Below are positions 1-9,507 of a stretch of DNA of 20,238 bases, in pieces. The DNA lies in the NCBI GenBank assembly GCA_003990745.1, contig RBNI01001955.1, positions 1-20,238 on the forward strand, given 5' to 3'. The notes below the pieces were generated by a model. It had not been told where the DNA came from and made no database searches. It saw only the letters and a program-made list of their open reading frames with translations. Both the position numbers and the translations under genes were made by a program. How positions within the stretch are numbered: position 1 is the first letter of the stretch; each line of letters opens with the position of its first letter. This DNA comes from Jimgerdemannia flammicorona. Lineage: Eukaryota > Mucoromycota > Endogonomycetes > Endogonales > Endogonaceae.

Positions 1-6
1 AAAAAA

Positions 7-85
7 GATGATGTCACCCAACGCTACTGTGCCACAAATTATCTATATCGAGTGCTATATCGAGTTGCAACTTATAATCTCAATA
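7..85 (-). repeat. 3' LTR of the copia element, partial
   Basis: Positions 7-85 align with 4721-4800. I count eight mismatches, all transitions, and one single-base gap. The LTR start, TG on the minus strand, is decayed to TA at 85-84. Homology stops at position 6, where six A residues begin the window, so most of this LTR is missing. Confidence 0.9.
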
Positions 86-96
86 CTCTCACTCAA
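86..96 (-). other. Polypurine tract of the copia element
   Basis: Read on the minus strand, the bases just before the 3' LTR are GAGTGAGAG, a short purine run in the place where plus-strand priming is expected. Assignment rests on position and composition only. Confidence 0.55.
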
Positions 97-335
97 TGAG
101 ATAAAGAATGCAAATAAAACTGATCAATCTCCAGCTAAGCAAAAAAAACAAAACATTACCAATGGGATGCTATGTATCTAGATGACCAAAAAAGGTCAAA
201 ATTCCCTACTTATAAGCATAAAAATAGGTAAGAGAAGTAGTGAAAAATGGAAATCCTGAGCAATGTTATAGGTTTCCATCACAAATATTTGCCACAACAC
301 TCATTCTACCCATCGTTTTGCTGTAATATTTATTT

Positions 336-3300
336 TTACCCATCATTTGCCATTATACCCATTCCTTGTATACAAAAATCGAACTTTGCCTTTGGAAGGG
401 CCTTTGTTAGTGAATCTGCCACCATTTTCTCTGTAGGGATGTATAACAGACGTATAGTCTCATTTTCAATGTATTCTTATATGTAATGGTACTGTATATC
501 GATATACTTAGTCCTTGTATGATGTATAGGGTTCTTTGCCAAAGCAATGGTGGATTGGTTATCCTGACATATAGTCGTAGATTCTTGAGAGAATCCCAGA
601 TCCTTTAGCAGTTCACGAAGCCAGATGGCCTCCTTCGTCACCATTGACAACACTTGATATTCCACTTGCATAGATGATATCGCCACTGATGATTACTTAT
701 GAGTTTGCCACGAAATGGCTCCACTGTCATCGAGATAAAAGAAGTATTCTGTCGTAGACCTTCTGTCATCTAAGTCTCCAGCCCAATCAGCATCACATAT
801 GCCAGAAAGGCTTACTGTAACAGTACTTCCACTTAATCTTTTAACTCCTTTATCACCTAAATTGAGTGTATAGCTCTTTGTACCTTTAATGTACCTAAAT
901 ATATGCTTGATTACCATCCAATGCAAGTTGTCATAGCATGATGCATATTGCGCCACCTTGTTGATTGCATACAATAGGTCAGGTCTTGTCCCAAGTATAA
1001 GATACATAAGGGATCCTACCACTTGTTGATAGGGAATATCATTGTCGTCAGGTGTATTGGACTTCTTTAATCTCACAGATATCTCCATCAGTATTCCGAC
1101 TGGCTTGCACTCACTCATGCCAAATCACTCAAGTATTGTCTGAATGTAGGCTTCTTAGCTTAGGTGTATAGTACATATGCTCCTGTCACATATGATGGAT
1201 ATCCCCAAAAGGAAAGATGTATTACCCAAATCTGTTATCTTGAACTTCTTGCATAGTGCTGCCTTTATTTCATTGATCTCATTTGTCATCCCAACCAGAA
1301 TAATATCATTGACCCAAATTCCCAGGTATACTATTCCTGAGGATGTATGATGAGTGTATATGCATGGGTCTGCTTCGCATCATTTGAACCCATTCTCTTT
1401 TATGAGATAATTGTTGATCTTTCAATTCCATAGCCTCGCCACCTGTTTTATGCTATAGAGGTCTTTGCGTAGTCTGCATACTAACTCCTTCTCATTGTTA
1501 TAGAGTTTATATCCTTGTGGTTGAAGAACGTATAATTCAGTATCTATGTCTCCATTTAGGAAGGCTGTCTTAATGTCCATTTAATGTATCTCGTAGTCAT
1601 ACTTGGCTCCGATCATAAGAAGTATTCTAAGTGAAGTAAGCTTAAATACTGGGGAAAATGTCTCATCATAGTTGACTCCAAAGTCTTGTAAATATCTCTT
1701 TGCCATGAATCAGACCTTGTATCACTCTATGCTGCCATTACTATTGTGCTTGATTTTATACACCCATCGGGATCCTATGGCTTGTCGATTTGCCGGAAGA
1801 GGGACCAAGTCCCATGTGTCATTCTCGATGAGTGAGTTATACTCCTTGTCCATAGCCTTTTTCTACTTCTTTTTATCATTTGATTGAATGGCTTTATCAT
1901 AGTATACCAGCTCACTGGTCATTGCTATGTAAGCACATTCACAGGCGTAGTTCATGTGATATTGTTTGTGATGAGATGACTTGGGTAGGTCCCAGTAATT
2001 TCCCAGATCCACTTGGACTTCGTTATCCATCCCAGATTTGTACTTTTTCTTACCCTTCAGAGAGATATCCTCTTTGTTATCTGAAATCTCTGTAATTCTC
2101 GGTTCAGGGAGTCTCATAGGTACTTGCACCATTGATCTTATAGACATAGGTTGTACTGTTGTTGCTGGAATCGTTGGTATAGTTGCGTTCACCATTGGCA
2201 TAGTTCCACTTGCTGTTGGATTGATTATGAGTATAGGAATTTCCATGCAAATTTCCTTTGCTTTCTCTTTGAACTGAACATCGCAAGAGATGACTATACT
2301 GCACTTTTGCATGTTCCACAACCTATACGCTGATCCGTCATATCCAAGGAATATATGCTTATCTGCCTTAGGCTCAAATTTTCCTCTATTTCTACCTTTA
2401 TTCAATATGTAAGCCTTGCTTCCGAATGTCTGTAAGTGTGAGATGTCGGGCTTGGATCTGCTCCACAGTTCTTCAGGTGTAAGGTTATCATCCTTAGACT
2501 GTATATCACTTTCTTTGCTTAAGGCTCGAGAAATGTATTGATGACATATGTACACCACCATGTTCAATGCTTCGGCCCAGAAGGATTGTGGCAAACTAGC
2601 TACATTCATCATCATTTGGGCCATCTTGACGATTGTTCGATTGAACTATTCTACCATGCTATTTTATTGCAGAGTATAGGGAGCTGTTCTAGTATATCGT
2701 ATTCCATGCTCTTTTAAGAATTGTTTAAAGGACTTATTTACGTATTCTGTCCTGTTATTCAAGCATAGTATCCCTATCCAACATTTCATATCGTTCTCTA
2801 CACTCACCTTGAATTCTTTGAATTTCTTGAATGTTTTGCTCTTTGCTGAGAGGAAGTACACATGGGCCTTATGAGTATAATTGTTGATGAAAGTAATAAA
2901 ATACTTCTTCCCGGAATATGATGATGTACGCGTGGGACCACAGATGTCCATATGTATAAGATCGAGTATGCTGCTCACTTGTTTTGTCCATTTCTGAAAA
3001 GACTTCCGAGAAGCCTTATTCACTACACAGTCATCACAAAAGAAGTTTGGAGATATACAGTTCGGCAATCCTTTCACTGAGCTATTCCTCATCATCTGTT
3101 CTAAGCTTGTCTGGCCGATGTATCCTAACTGTTTGTACCATATACACCAGGTATCATTTGTCATTGCGGAGTGTACCAATGTACCATTCGGCATGCCATC
3201 GATTGCATAAAGATTTCCTCTTTTCGACACATACATTAATTCCTTATTGTTCTTTAGATTGATTACTATTACTCTGTTTGGGCATATGTTTACTCCTTTG

Positions 3301-4571
3301 TCTCCTCAGGCCATCATTCGTCCTATTGAGAAGAGATTTTTGCCTATATCCAGAGCATATAGTATGTCCACAAAGGTGCCTGAGGGTTCTTTGACCTTTC
3401 CATACAGGTGTATTCCGATATTTCCTTTGTCCTGAGTATAGATTACATTATTGTCACCTAGTTTGATAGGTATGGGATGCTCAAACTTCTCATATATAGA
3501 GAACCATTCGTGGTATACTGTTATATGTTGTGTTGTGCCAGAATCTATGAGCCAAACTTCTTTGCTGCACATGTTAGTGCTCATACTTACATTTGCATGT
3601 TGGCAGCTCTCCACCTCTATGAAGAACATCCTGTCGCCACTCTGATTGTTGGTGTCCATGACATTCACCTGACCATGTTGGTCTCCCTTTTCTTTCTTCT
3701 TTAGATTACAGTCTTGGACGCGATGTCCGGGCTTATCACAGTAGAAGTACTTACTGCCGAATTTGGCACATTGACCATCTTATTGTCTGTCACATTGTTG
3801 TCCTCATCCTTTGCCTTGCTTTCCTTTGCCTCGACCATGTGCACCATAAAATGCTTTCTCATTGTAGTCTTCATTTGTGCCGTTGTTCTGCCTCGATTCA
3901 TCATTTAATAGGCTCGTGATGACGTGCTTGTAGTCTGAAAGCTTATCGAATTTCCATATAGTGGATACGACTATATTATACACATCTGGGAGGCCTCATA
4001 TAAGAGCCAGGACCTTGTCTTCCTCCCTGATGAGGTCTGCCGATATAGAAAGTGAGTTCACCTGATTCGTCAGATCGTTGATGTGGTTGGCATATTCTTG
4101 GATGCTCTCTTTGGGCTTTATCCATAGAGTAAATAATTGTCCCTTCAGGTGGAATCTGTTGGATGCAGATGCTTGTTGATGATGGTTGCATAGGGTCTCC
4201 CAGGCTTCATTCACTATCATAGCATTCATAACAAGTTTTATTTGCTTATTCAATAGAGTGAACATGATCTCCCTCAACACCTTGCAATCCTTCACTGGGT
4301 CGTATCTTGTTACTTATGCCTGTGGCTTCTAATAGTTCTCTAGACCACATTCCTCCAAGAGGTTCCTCATATAGTACACCCATATGGCATAATCCTTATC
4401 ATTAAAGACAGGAATCATCCTTCTTGTCATCATAGCCACTACTGAAGCAATTACCGGGGCACCCACTGGAGGAACTGTAGTACCCACGCTGGTACCCACT
4501 CTGCTTGTGTTACTTGCCAGGCTTAGTGCCACAGTACTTGAGCTTGGGCTTCCTGGGTTTGACATCTTCAT
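336..4571 (-). pseudogene. gag-pol: Copia gag-pol polyprotein, RIP-inactivated (single frame)
   Basis: One frame runs from ATG at 4571 to TAA at 336-338, about 1411 codons, broken by stops but with its segments all in the same phase. Order: copia Gag (UBN2-like, about 3996-4571); CCHC knuckle near 3725-3765 with the first Cys now Tyr; aspartic protease with D-S-G (Asp codon 3543-3545); integrase zinc region with both His now Tyr (WYKQLGYIG) but the CxxC kept; integrase core with D1 at 2946-2948, D2 now Asn at 2757-2759 and E at 2649-2651 (36 codons apart, so DD35E); RT with its catalytic pair changed to Asn-Asp (1305-1310); RNase H (about 480-800) with the CDADWAGD motif. The C-terminal tail has the copia signature MVADSLTKALP. 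Expression as one frame without a gag-pol frameshift is typical of many copia elements. The protein is certainly non-functional. Confidence 0.93.
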
Positions 4572-4620
4572 ATATTGTAGTATAGCATATATTAAAGAGA
4601 TGTGTATATTATCCACTAAC

Positions 4621-4634
4621 CAGGGCTTATAATC
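4621..4634 (-). other. Primer binding site, initiator tRNA-Met anticodon arm (half-tRNA type)
   Basis: The plus-strand bases CAGGGCTTATAATC match the anticodon arm of fungal initiator tRNA-Met (CAGGGCTCATAACC) at 12 of 14 positions, and both mismatches are C-to-T. The minus-strand element can therefore pair with an internal tRNA segment, not its CCA end. Drosophila copia and yeast Ty5 are known to use this half-tRNA mode. The site lies a few bases inside the 5' LTR, as required. Confidence 0.75.
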
Positions 4635-4639
4635 TTTAT

Positions 4640-4800
4640 TGTGAACTTTAGGAGGAATAGAAGAGAGGGAAAAAGAGATATTTATTGATCACTCAAGTAA
4701 CGTGCTTTTATACATTTGTTGATGATATCACCCCAACACTACTGTACCACAAATTATCTATATCAAGTACTATATCGAGTTGCAACCTGTAATCTCAACA
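4640..4800 (-). repeat. 5' LTR of the copia element
   Basis: On the minus strand the repeat begins TGTTGAGATT at 4800. Its inner half matches the left LTR fragment. The end at 4640 (TTCACA) is inferred from the CA terminus and the nearby primer site, because the matching end of the other LTR is missing. It contains a TATA box and an AATAAA signal. Confidence 0.75.
4705..4712 (-). promoter_or_regulatory. TATA box of the copia LTR
   Basis: Minus strand TATAAAAG inside the 5' LTR. An AATAAA (plus-strand 4681-4686) follows about 20 bases downstream, the usual LTR order of promoter then R-region polyadenylation signal. Confidence 0.6.
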
Positions 4801-4801
4801 C

Positions 4802-6283
4802 TCTGGGGCGAAGCTCAACTGGCATAAGTGTAAAACAATGGTGTTAGGTAATGGTCTGGTGGGAGGGGAGGTTATTGGAATGATCATCTCTGCTGGTGAG
4901 GCAGTGCAGTACTTGGGTATCTTTCTATCAGTATATGGGTCAGTTCTATCCAGACTTTGGTAGGAGCAGTGGGTTGGAATCTGGGGAGAGGCCCTGCAGA
5001 GTTGGGGGGGCCATCAATTGTCCCTGATAGGGCATGTCTCAATTTTGAACATATACTGGTTGCCGAAGCTGTGGTATCTGGCTTATCATCTGGACTTCTC
5101 AGCCTGAGTGGTGAAGAGATTGATGAAGCTGGCCAAGAGATAGATCTGGGCTAGAAGAAGGAGTCAGATCAGCTGGGAGGTCTTGTCCTTATCAGTGATA
5201 AGTGGTGGACTTGGGCTGGTTGACTTTTCAAAGAGGCTACACTACTTGAGAGAATGGTGACTGAAGAGAGCCATAGAGCTGAGAGGGGGAGATTGGGTTT
5301 CCCTACTGCAGAAGGTCTGGGAGATGAGGATCTTGCTATGAGGCTTGACTGGAGATCTCCTATCCTTGGTTGGTTTTAGGAATACTGAACAATTGTGATA
5401 TAAAGGCTTCTAGTGGGGGGTGGCAGAAGGGGTACACCATATTGGAATTCATCGGCAAGGAAATGAAGGAGAGGTTGATTGGGACCTGGCAATATAGAGA
5501 TGGGACTGAGTACTACTGAGTGGCATTCTCTTACTTGAGTTTGACATTAGTGATGGGATAGAATATCAGAGGGGACTAGGCCAGGATCTGTGGCCCAGTG
5601 GTTGGCAAGATATTGGAATTGGTGAAGATTGGGTCTGGTGTGGCATTTGGGCCTGGAGTATGGAGGTGAGGAGATGGATACCACCAAAGTACTGAGTGAC
5701 TTGGTGGCACATGTTGAGGAGGAATATAATGCTCAACTACCGCTTAGGTTATCTTATTGAGGGAGGCTGTTTCAACTATGAGGAGTGCTATAATGTGGAA
5801 ATGGAAAGAGAATATGTACAGATGCCTGAACATTGGCTAGGAGAGTATGAGGTACTTAGTGACTTTTGGCAGACTGTTGGGGATCATCTAGGAGTAGGGG
5901 GCCAGAGAGGTGGCATGCAGGGGCAGTGGGAGGATTTAAGGGATAGACTGGTGGGGGGGGTGGAAAAGGAATGGCTCATACTGGGCTGGGCTCTAGTCAT
6001 ATGGGTTGGGCTGACCAGCCATTGACTATTCATTTTTGAGGAGGGGAGGAGGCTGGGCTTGGGGGTCTGGCTACTGTGGTGGCATAGCCTTATGGAAGAC
6101 ATCTTGACAGACTGGTGGCTTGGTTGGGGGTTGCAGGGTGGTTAGAGATATCGATTGGTGGAGAAAATCTATAGGCAGAGCAGGAGAAGGGTTGGAGTAG
6201 TTGGTGAGAAGGTAGTCTTTATTTGGGAGAGGGTGGGGAGAGGCTCTCCTATGGGGATTGGATAGTGGGAGGAAATACTATAA
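4802..6283 (+). pseudogene. LINE ORF2 C-terminal fragment (end of reverse transcriptase and beyond)
   Basis: One frame continues in phase from 4802 to a TAA at 6281, interrupted by TAG, TGA and TAA codons. At its start it reads SGAKLNWHK followed by VQYLGI, the pattern seen after the catalytic core of LINE RT. Near 5150-5250 it reads RRSQISWEVL then GGLGLVDFSKRLHYLRE, the classic LINE RT C-terminal signature. The remaining 350 or so codons are Trp- and Gly-rich and stay open for 110 codons at 5696-6025. I could not recognise a separate domain such as RNase H there. The catalytic RT motifs are absent because the 5' part is missing. The many stops at likely Trp, Gln and Arg codons fit RIP. Identity as LINE RT is fairly sure; the function of the last part is not. 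Confidence 0.78.
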
Positions 6284-6328
6284 ACTTATTAATAGACTGA
6301 TAATAAATATCAGAGTCCAAGTGACTAT

Positions 6329-6357
6329 AAAAAAAAAAAAAATAATAATAATAATAT
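6329..6357 (+). repeat. LINE 3' tail: A run plus TAA repeat
   Basis: Fourteen A residues followed by several TAA units lie just after the end of the LINE frame, as expected for the 3' end of a target-primed non-LTR element. The next 65 bases, up to 6424, are AT-rich with no recognisable content and form the left flank of the gypsy element. Confidence 0.65.
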
Positions 6358-6583
6358 ATAAAGAATACTTAATATGTATAGTTATCTTATATAGTTACCT
6401 ATATATATTACAATTTATTATAATAGTGACCTCAGAATGATGACATCAGTACAAGAGACAGCCTTTCCTTGCAAGCCACCAGATTGGAACACAAGAAGAT
6501 CATATGGCATGACTCAGGCTATGAGATGAGTAATGATGACCAACTATAAGTCATTGTGACCACAGTTCAGGCATCTTGAGGAA

Positions 6584-6591
6584 TATAAAAG
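6584..6591 (+). promoter_or_regulatory. TATA box upstream of the LTR ORF (5' LTR)
   Basis: TATAAAAG lies 87 bp upstream of the ATG at 6671 and is identical in the 3' LTR at 13850-13857. Spacing suits a promoter for the LTR-borne frame. Promoter function is inferred. Confidence 0.5.
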
Positions 6592-6670
6592 AAGGATCAA
6601 GGAACTATAGTAGCAGTAACCAACAAGACTCACTAATCCCAAAATAGCTCAAAGACTTACCACAAATGAA

Positions 6671-7492
6671 ATGTCTGCTGCTTACCAAACCTCAAGATCA
6701 AGAAATCACCAAGGTATCTCAGTTGAAGAAAGAATGTTCCAAGATATCAGAGAAGCCATGAGGACCCATACAAGAAGGACTCCTAGCCTCAACCTGGGTA
6801 CTATAGATCCTTATCACTTTATTCTCTACTGCCATGAAATGGAAACAAGGATCACCATTGCTACCAAATACCTCCAAATATGGCAGGAGTATGAAATAGG
6901 AAACTTTCTTTACTAGGAGTTCTTACTGACCAGCTTCCAAGAATTACAAGACACCACTTCCATGGATATATGAGAAGTAAGGACAGCTAAGAAGATTCAT
7001 CAGATCTTCAGACATACACTATGGTCAATCCTCAACTTGGAGTATGTTAGAGTCTCAGATTTCAGAGATCTGTCAGCCCACTGTATCAATGCACTAGAAG
7101 TCAGAGTAGCTACAGAAGCCCAGTCCACTATCACCCTCAATAGTGATAAAGTAGAAGACTTCTGACATCCCATCCTCCAGGACAACCCAGATCAATTCCT
7201 GTAAGGATTGATCTCAGTATTCTAAGGCCCAAGTATCTAGGTTAGATCTCCCCAAGACCCCACATTTATTCCTTATTTTGTAAAAGAGAACCTTATAGAT
7301 TGGAGAGCCCCTGATTTCTTCACTGCCAAACATGATGATATCATTGGCTATGATGTCATCTTGTGCAATATATATGAAGTATGCGAAATATACAATCTAT
7401 ATGACAAGACCAAAATATTCATGGACCTTATCTTCTTTGAGGACAGTGATGATGAGGATGAAGCCCCTATAGTCCTGAACATTCTGCTCTAA
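6671..7492 (+). pseudogene. ORF of unknown function inside the 5' LTR (273 codons, RIP-broken)
   Basis: The frame runs from ATG 6671 to TAA 7490-7492. Six stops interrupt it, at 6914, 6971, 7163, 7202, 7223 and 7238. In the other LTR the codons matching 6914 and 7163 are TGG, and those matching 7202 and 7223 are CAA, so these four are RIP lesions. Those at 6971 and 7238 are stops in both copies and could be shared RIP hits or, for 7238, the original end (189 codons). I do not recognise the protein. Visible traits: a basic N-terminal third, no obvious signal peptide or membrane segment, a Cys cluster from residue 232 (C-x2-C-x2-C-x2-H in the other copy, here with two positions turned to Tyr), and a very acidic tail (EDSDDEDE). 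It lies between an upstream TATA box and the presumed genomic promoter, so probably in U3. It could be an accessory element protein or a captured host fragment. Confidence 0.7.
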
Positions 7493-7505
7493 GTCCCTTA
7501 ATTAC

Positions 7506-7624
7506 ACCGAATTATACCAGCATCTTTTTCCTGTATAATAGCTATTCCTCTACTGGCATTCTGAACTTATGACTCAGAATTATTCCAGCACCATTTTTCT
7601 ATATTACCGAAATTATACCAGTAT
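7506..7624 (+). repeat. Short direct repeats in the LTR downstream of the ORF
   Basis: ACCGAATTATACCAGCAT (7506-7523) recurs as ACCGAAATTATACCAGTAT (7606-7624), with a related CAGAATTATTCCAGCACC at 7575-7592. A second shared string, ATTCTGAAC, follows near 7558 and 7623. The same arrangement exists in the 3' LTR. Position just upstream of the second TATA box would suit an enhancer-like array; this is inference. Confidence 0.5.
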
Positions 7625-7749
7625 TCTGAACCTGTGCAACCATCTGTGTTGACCCTGGAACTTGGCAGTTTTCTGTATTCCAGTATTTTATTTGGTTATT
7701 GGAATTTATATTTAGCTTTATATCTTAGCAACCATTGAATTATATTTTG

Positions 7750-7757
7750 TATAAATA
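7750..7757 (+). promoter_or_regulatory. Presumed genomic-RNA promoter TATA box (5' LTR)
   Basis: TATAAATA, followed 27 bases later by AATAAA (7777-7782) and then the LTR end. This is the standard U3-R arrangement of LTR retroelements and is kept in the 3' LTR (15016-15023, TATAAATG). Confidence 0.6.
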
Positions 7758-7776
7758 TCCTTCTTATTTCCTCTGA

Positions 7777-7782
7777 AATAAA
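7777..7782 (+). promoter_or_regulatory. AATAAA polyadenylation signal in the 5' LTR
   Basis: AATAAA shortly after the second TATA box. Its copy in the 3' LTR (15043-15048) would end the genomic transcript. Confidence 0.5.
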
Positions 7783-7991
7783 GTCAGTTCCAGTTCACTT
7801 ATATACAATTCTTTGCAAGCAATCTAAAGAGATAATAAGACAGTTTAAATATAAGAAGTTTGAAGACTATAAGATCTTAGGAAGGCACTCCAATAAGAAC
7901 TTACTTATAACAAACTTGAGTTAGTTTAAGAGATATATCTTGAAGAGAATCTGATATATTTGAAGGACTCAGCAACTACTATATGACAACT

Positions 7992-8008
7992 TGGTGTCCA
8001 TTGGCTGG
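7992..8008 (+). other. Candidate primer binding site of the gypsy element
   Basis: TGGTGTCCATTGGCTGG begins three bases after the LTR end. The leading TGG can pair with a tRNA CCA end, the usual gypsy mode. I could not name the tRNA from memory, and RIP may have altered some bases. Confidence 0.5.
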
Positions 8009-8048
8009 TGATTCAAGATGAATCCCTTACTTTTAAGCTGAAAAACAA

Positions 8049-9507
8049 ATAACCACCACAATAACTATCTTGACTACAAGAGTCACCCCTGTAAGAATTC
8101 AAGACAAGATAGAAATATGTCTTCCTACATTATATGGATATACTACTAAAGAGTCAATTCTGACCTTCATTGAAGACTTTGAACAATTTGCTACTATACA
8201 AGCTCTCAATGTGGATATACAATTGGCCCTTCTACCAGTCAGCCTTAGAGGACCTGCCAGAGACAAGTTTAATATAGCCACTATTGCTGATACTGGTGCA
8301 GCCAAACTTACCAACATAAAGGCCTTCCTCAGAACAATATACTATACTGAAGAGATCAAGCAAGCTCTCAAGGATCAACTCAATACTATCTGCCAGAGAC
8401 TCAGTGAAGATCCCAACTCATTCTATACCCAAATCTGCTATCAGATTATCTTAGCTGGCTATAATGACTGCCTCAAGGAACAAATAGCAGATTCAACCTT
8501 CCTCAAAGGAGTTCACTCTGAAATTGCTCTAGCAATCTGGTCTACCCCAGCTACACTGACCCTTGATCAGAAAGTGGTCTTTGTACAGAGATATTGAACT
8601 GCCAGACACTCTGCTGAACACTCAATAGAGAAAATAACTAGTATCAAGATAGAGCAATCAAAGCCAACTAGTATTATACCTACCATAGTTGTAAACAGAC
8701 AACTATCCCCACCTACCCCCAAGGTAACCAAAGTTGACCCAGTGGAGGAACTCACCAAGCAGTTTGCCAAGATAACTGTATATCTTAGTGATATTGTTAG
8801 AGAAGTCTGAAGTGCCAATAGGAGACCAGTGCAAAGATTTATAACTGCTATAGAAGAATGCAATATCACATACTTCAGATATAGAGAAGAAGGCCACTAT
8901 ACAAAGAGTTGTATGACTGAAACAAGATTCAAAGCCCAATCAAGCAATGCTAGCAGAACTAGAGAACAAACCAATACAGTAGTCATCAAGGAGATTGGTA
9001 ACACTGATGATAAAGAATACTATGAGGAGTTTGAATTCTACCCTGCTACTGAAGATACCAGAACCCAGTCCAAGCCCTATGACAAGAAGAGCAACAGCAA
9101 GCCAGTTAGAAGACCAAAGAAGACCCTAGCTATCACTATCTAAAGCAAGACCCAACCCAAAGAGATTGATCAAGACATAGAGTTAGATGAAGCTGCCTAC
9201 CAAATCATTGAAGGTACTACTTCAGTCTTAGGAGAAAGCAAAAGTAAGAAGGAACAGAAGCTGCACAAGACTAAGATCCACCAGTATGATATCTACAAGG
9301 ACCTTAAGGAACAGAAGATCAATGTTACTTTTGGACAGCTAGCTGAAGTCCCTGCCTTCAGACAGCAGTTAAGAGTAGGACTTACAACTACTGCCAAGAA
9401 TCAAGAGTACAAGATTGTAGAAGCTCACAATGTATAAGAAGATGATCAAGAAGTCTCAGGTGAAGAATCTGAAGACCAATACAAGACATTAGCCTATTAC
9501 CCTATGT
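8049..9507 (+). pseudogene. gag: Gypsy Gag (capsid, nucleocapsid) and following linker, RIP-broken
   Basis: One frame, with stops, runs from about 8049 to 9507. No ATG heads it; an ATA at 8049, one G-to-A step from ATG, is a plausible original start. The longest clean stretch is 8070-8597 (176 codons). Its pattern, an F-E-[DE]-F-E block followed by a helical region, fits retrotransposon Gag. At about 8871-8912 a zinc knuckle reads YFRYREEGHYTKSC: spacing fits C-x2-C-x4-H-x4-C, but both leading Cys are Tyr, each a G-to-A change. Downstream (9144-9507) the same frame continues through a charged linker toward the protease. Gag would assemble the particle and bind element RNA; this copy could not bind zinc normally. 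Assigned by motif and position. Confidence 0.8.

Larger units (their letters stand above)
1..4800 (-). mobile_element. Ty1/copia LTR retrotransposon, RIP-degraded, left end truncated
   Basis: The element runs on the minus strand, with its 5' LTR on the right (4640-4800) and part of its 3' LTR at the left window edge (7-85). Between them is one gag-pol frame in the copia order Gag, zinc knuckle, protease, integrase, reverse transcriptase, RNase H. Integrase upstream of RT is diagnostic of Ty1/copia (Pseudoviridae-type) rather than Ty3/gypsy. A copia-type half-tRNA primer site and a purine tract next to the 3' LTR complete the structure. It is inactive: many in-frame stops and mutated catalytic residues, all explicable by C-to-T or G-to-A changes. 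It abuts LINE coding sequence at 4801, suggesting insertion into that LINE. The outer end of the 3' LTR lies outside the window, so the target duplication cannot be tested. Confidence 0.95.
4801..6360 (+). mobile_element. LINE (Tad/L1-like non-LTR retrotransposon), 3' part
   Basis: A G-rich block with one long degraded reading frame ending in an A-rich tail (A run at 6329-6342, then TAA repeats to about 6355). The frame carries motifs of the C-terminal part of LINE reverse transcriptases. No LTR is associated. The 5' part is missing exactly at the copia LTR boundary, so the copia element probably inserted into this LINE, and the rest would lie beyond the left edge. Clade placement in Tad is by general resemblance only. 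Confidence 0.8.
6425..7988 (+). repeat. 5' LTR of the gypsy element (1564 bp)
   Basis: It aligns base for base with 13691-15254 at a constant offset of 7266 at every landmark checked: ORF start, all stops, both TATA boxes, AATAAA and the end. Over the first 245 or so positions I count about 25 differences, all transitions. The ends are TGT..ACA-like in the consensus; the first base here is A where the other copy has T. Internal order: TATA box, 273-codon frame, short direct repeats, second TATA box, AATAAA. Confidence 0.95.

Noticed and set aside
1863..2333. Several plus-strand open frames of 60-79 codons across the copia element.
   Set aside because: All are antisense to the copia polyprotein frame, which carries recognised domains.
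3701..3904. Open frame of 67 codons on the minus strand inside the copia element.
   Set aside because: It is out of phase with the rest of gag-pol. The zinc knuckle is read in the other frame, in phase with the ATG at 4571.
6418..6422. TTATA as target-site duplication of the gypsy element (partner 15255-15259).
   Set aside because: It ends two bases before the aligned LTR start and both flanks are AT-rich, so a chance match is likely. Noted but not listed as a feature.
6258..6440. Plus-strand open frame of 60 codons rich in Ile, Tyr and Lys.
   Set aside because: It spans the LINE A-rich tail, AT-rich flank and LTR start, so it is low-complexity, not a gene.
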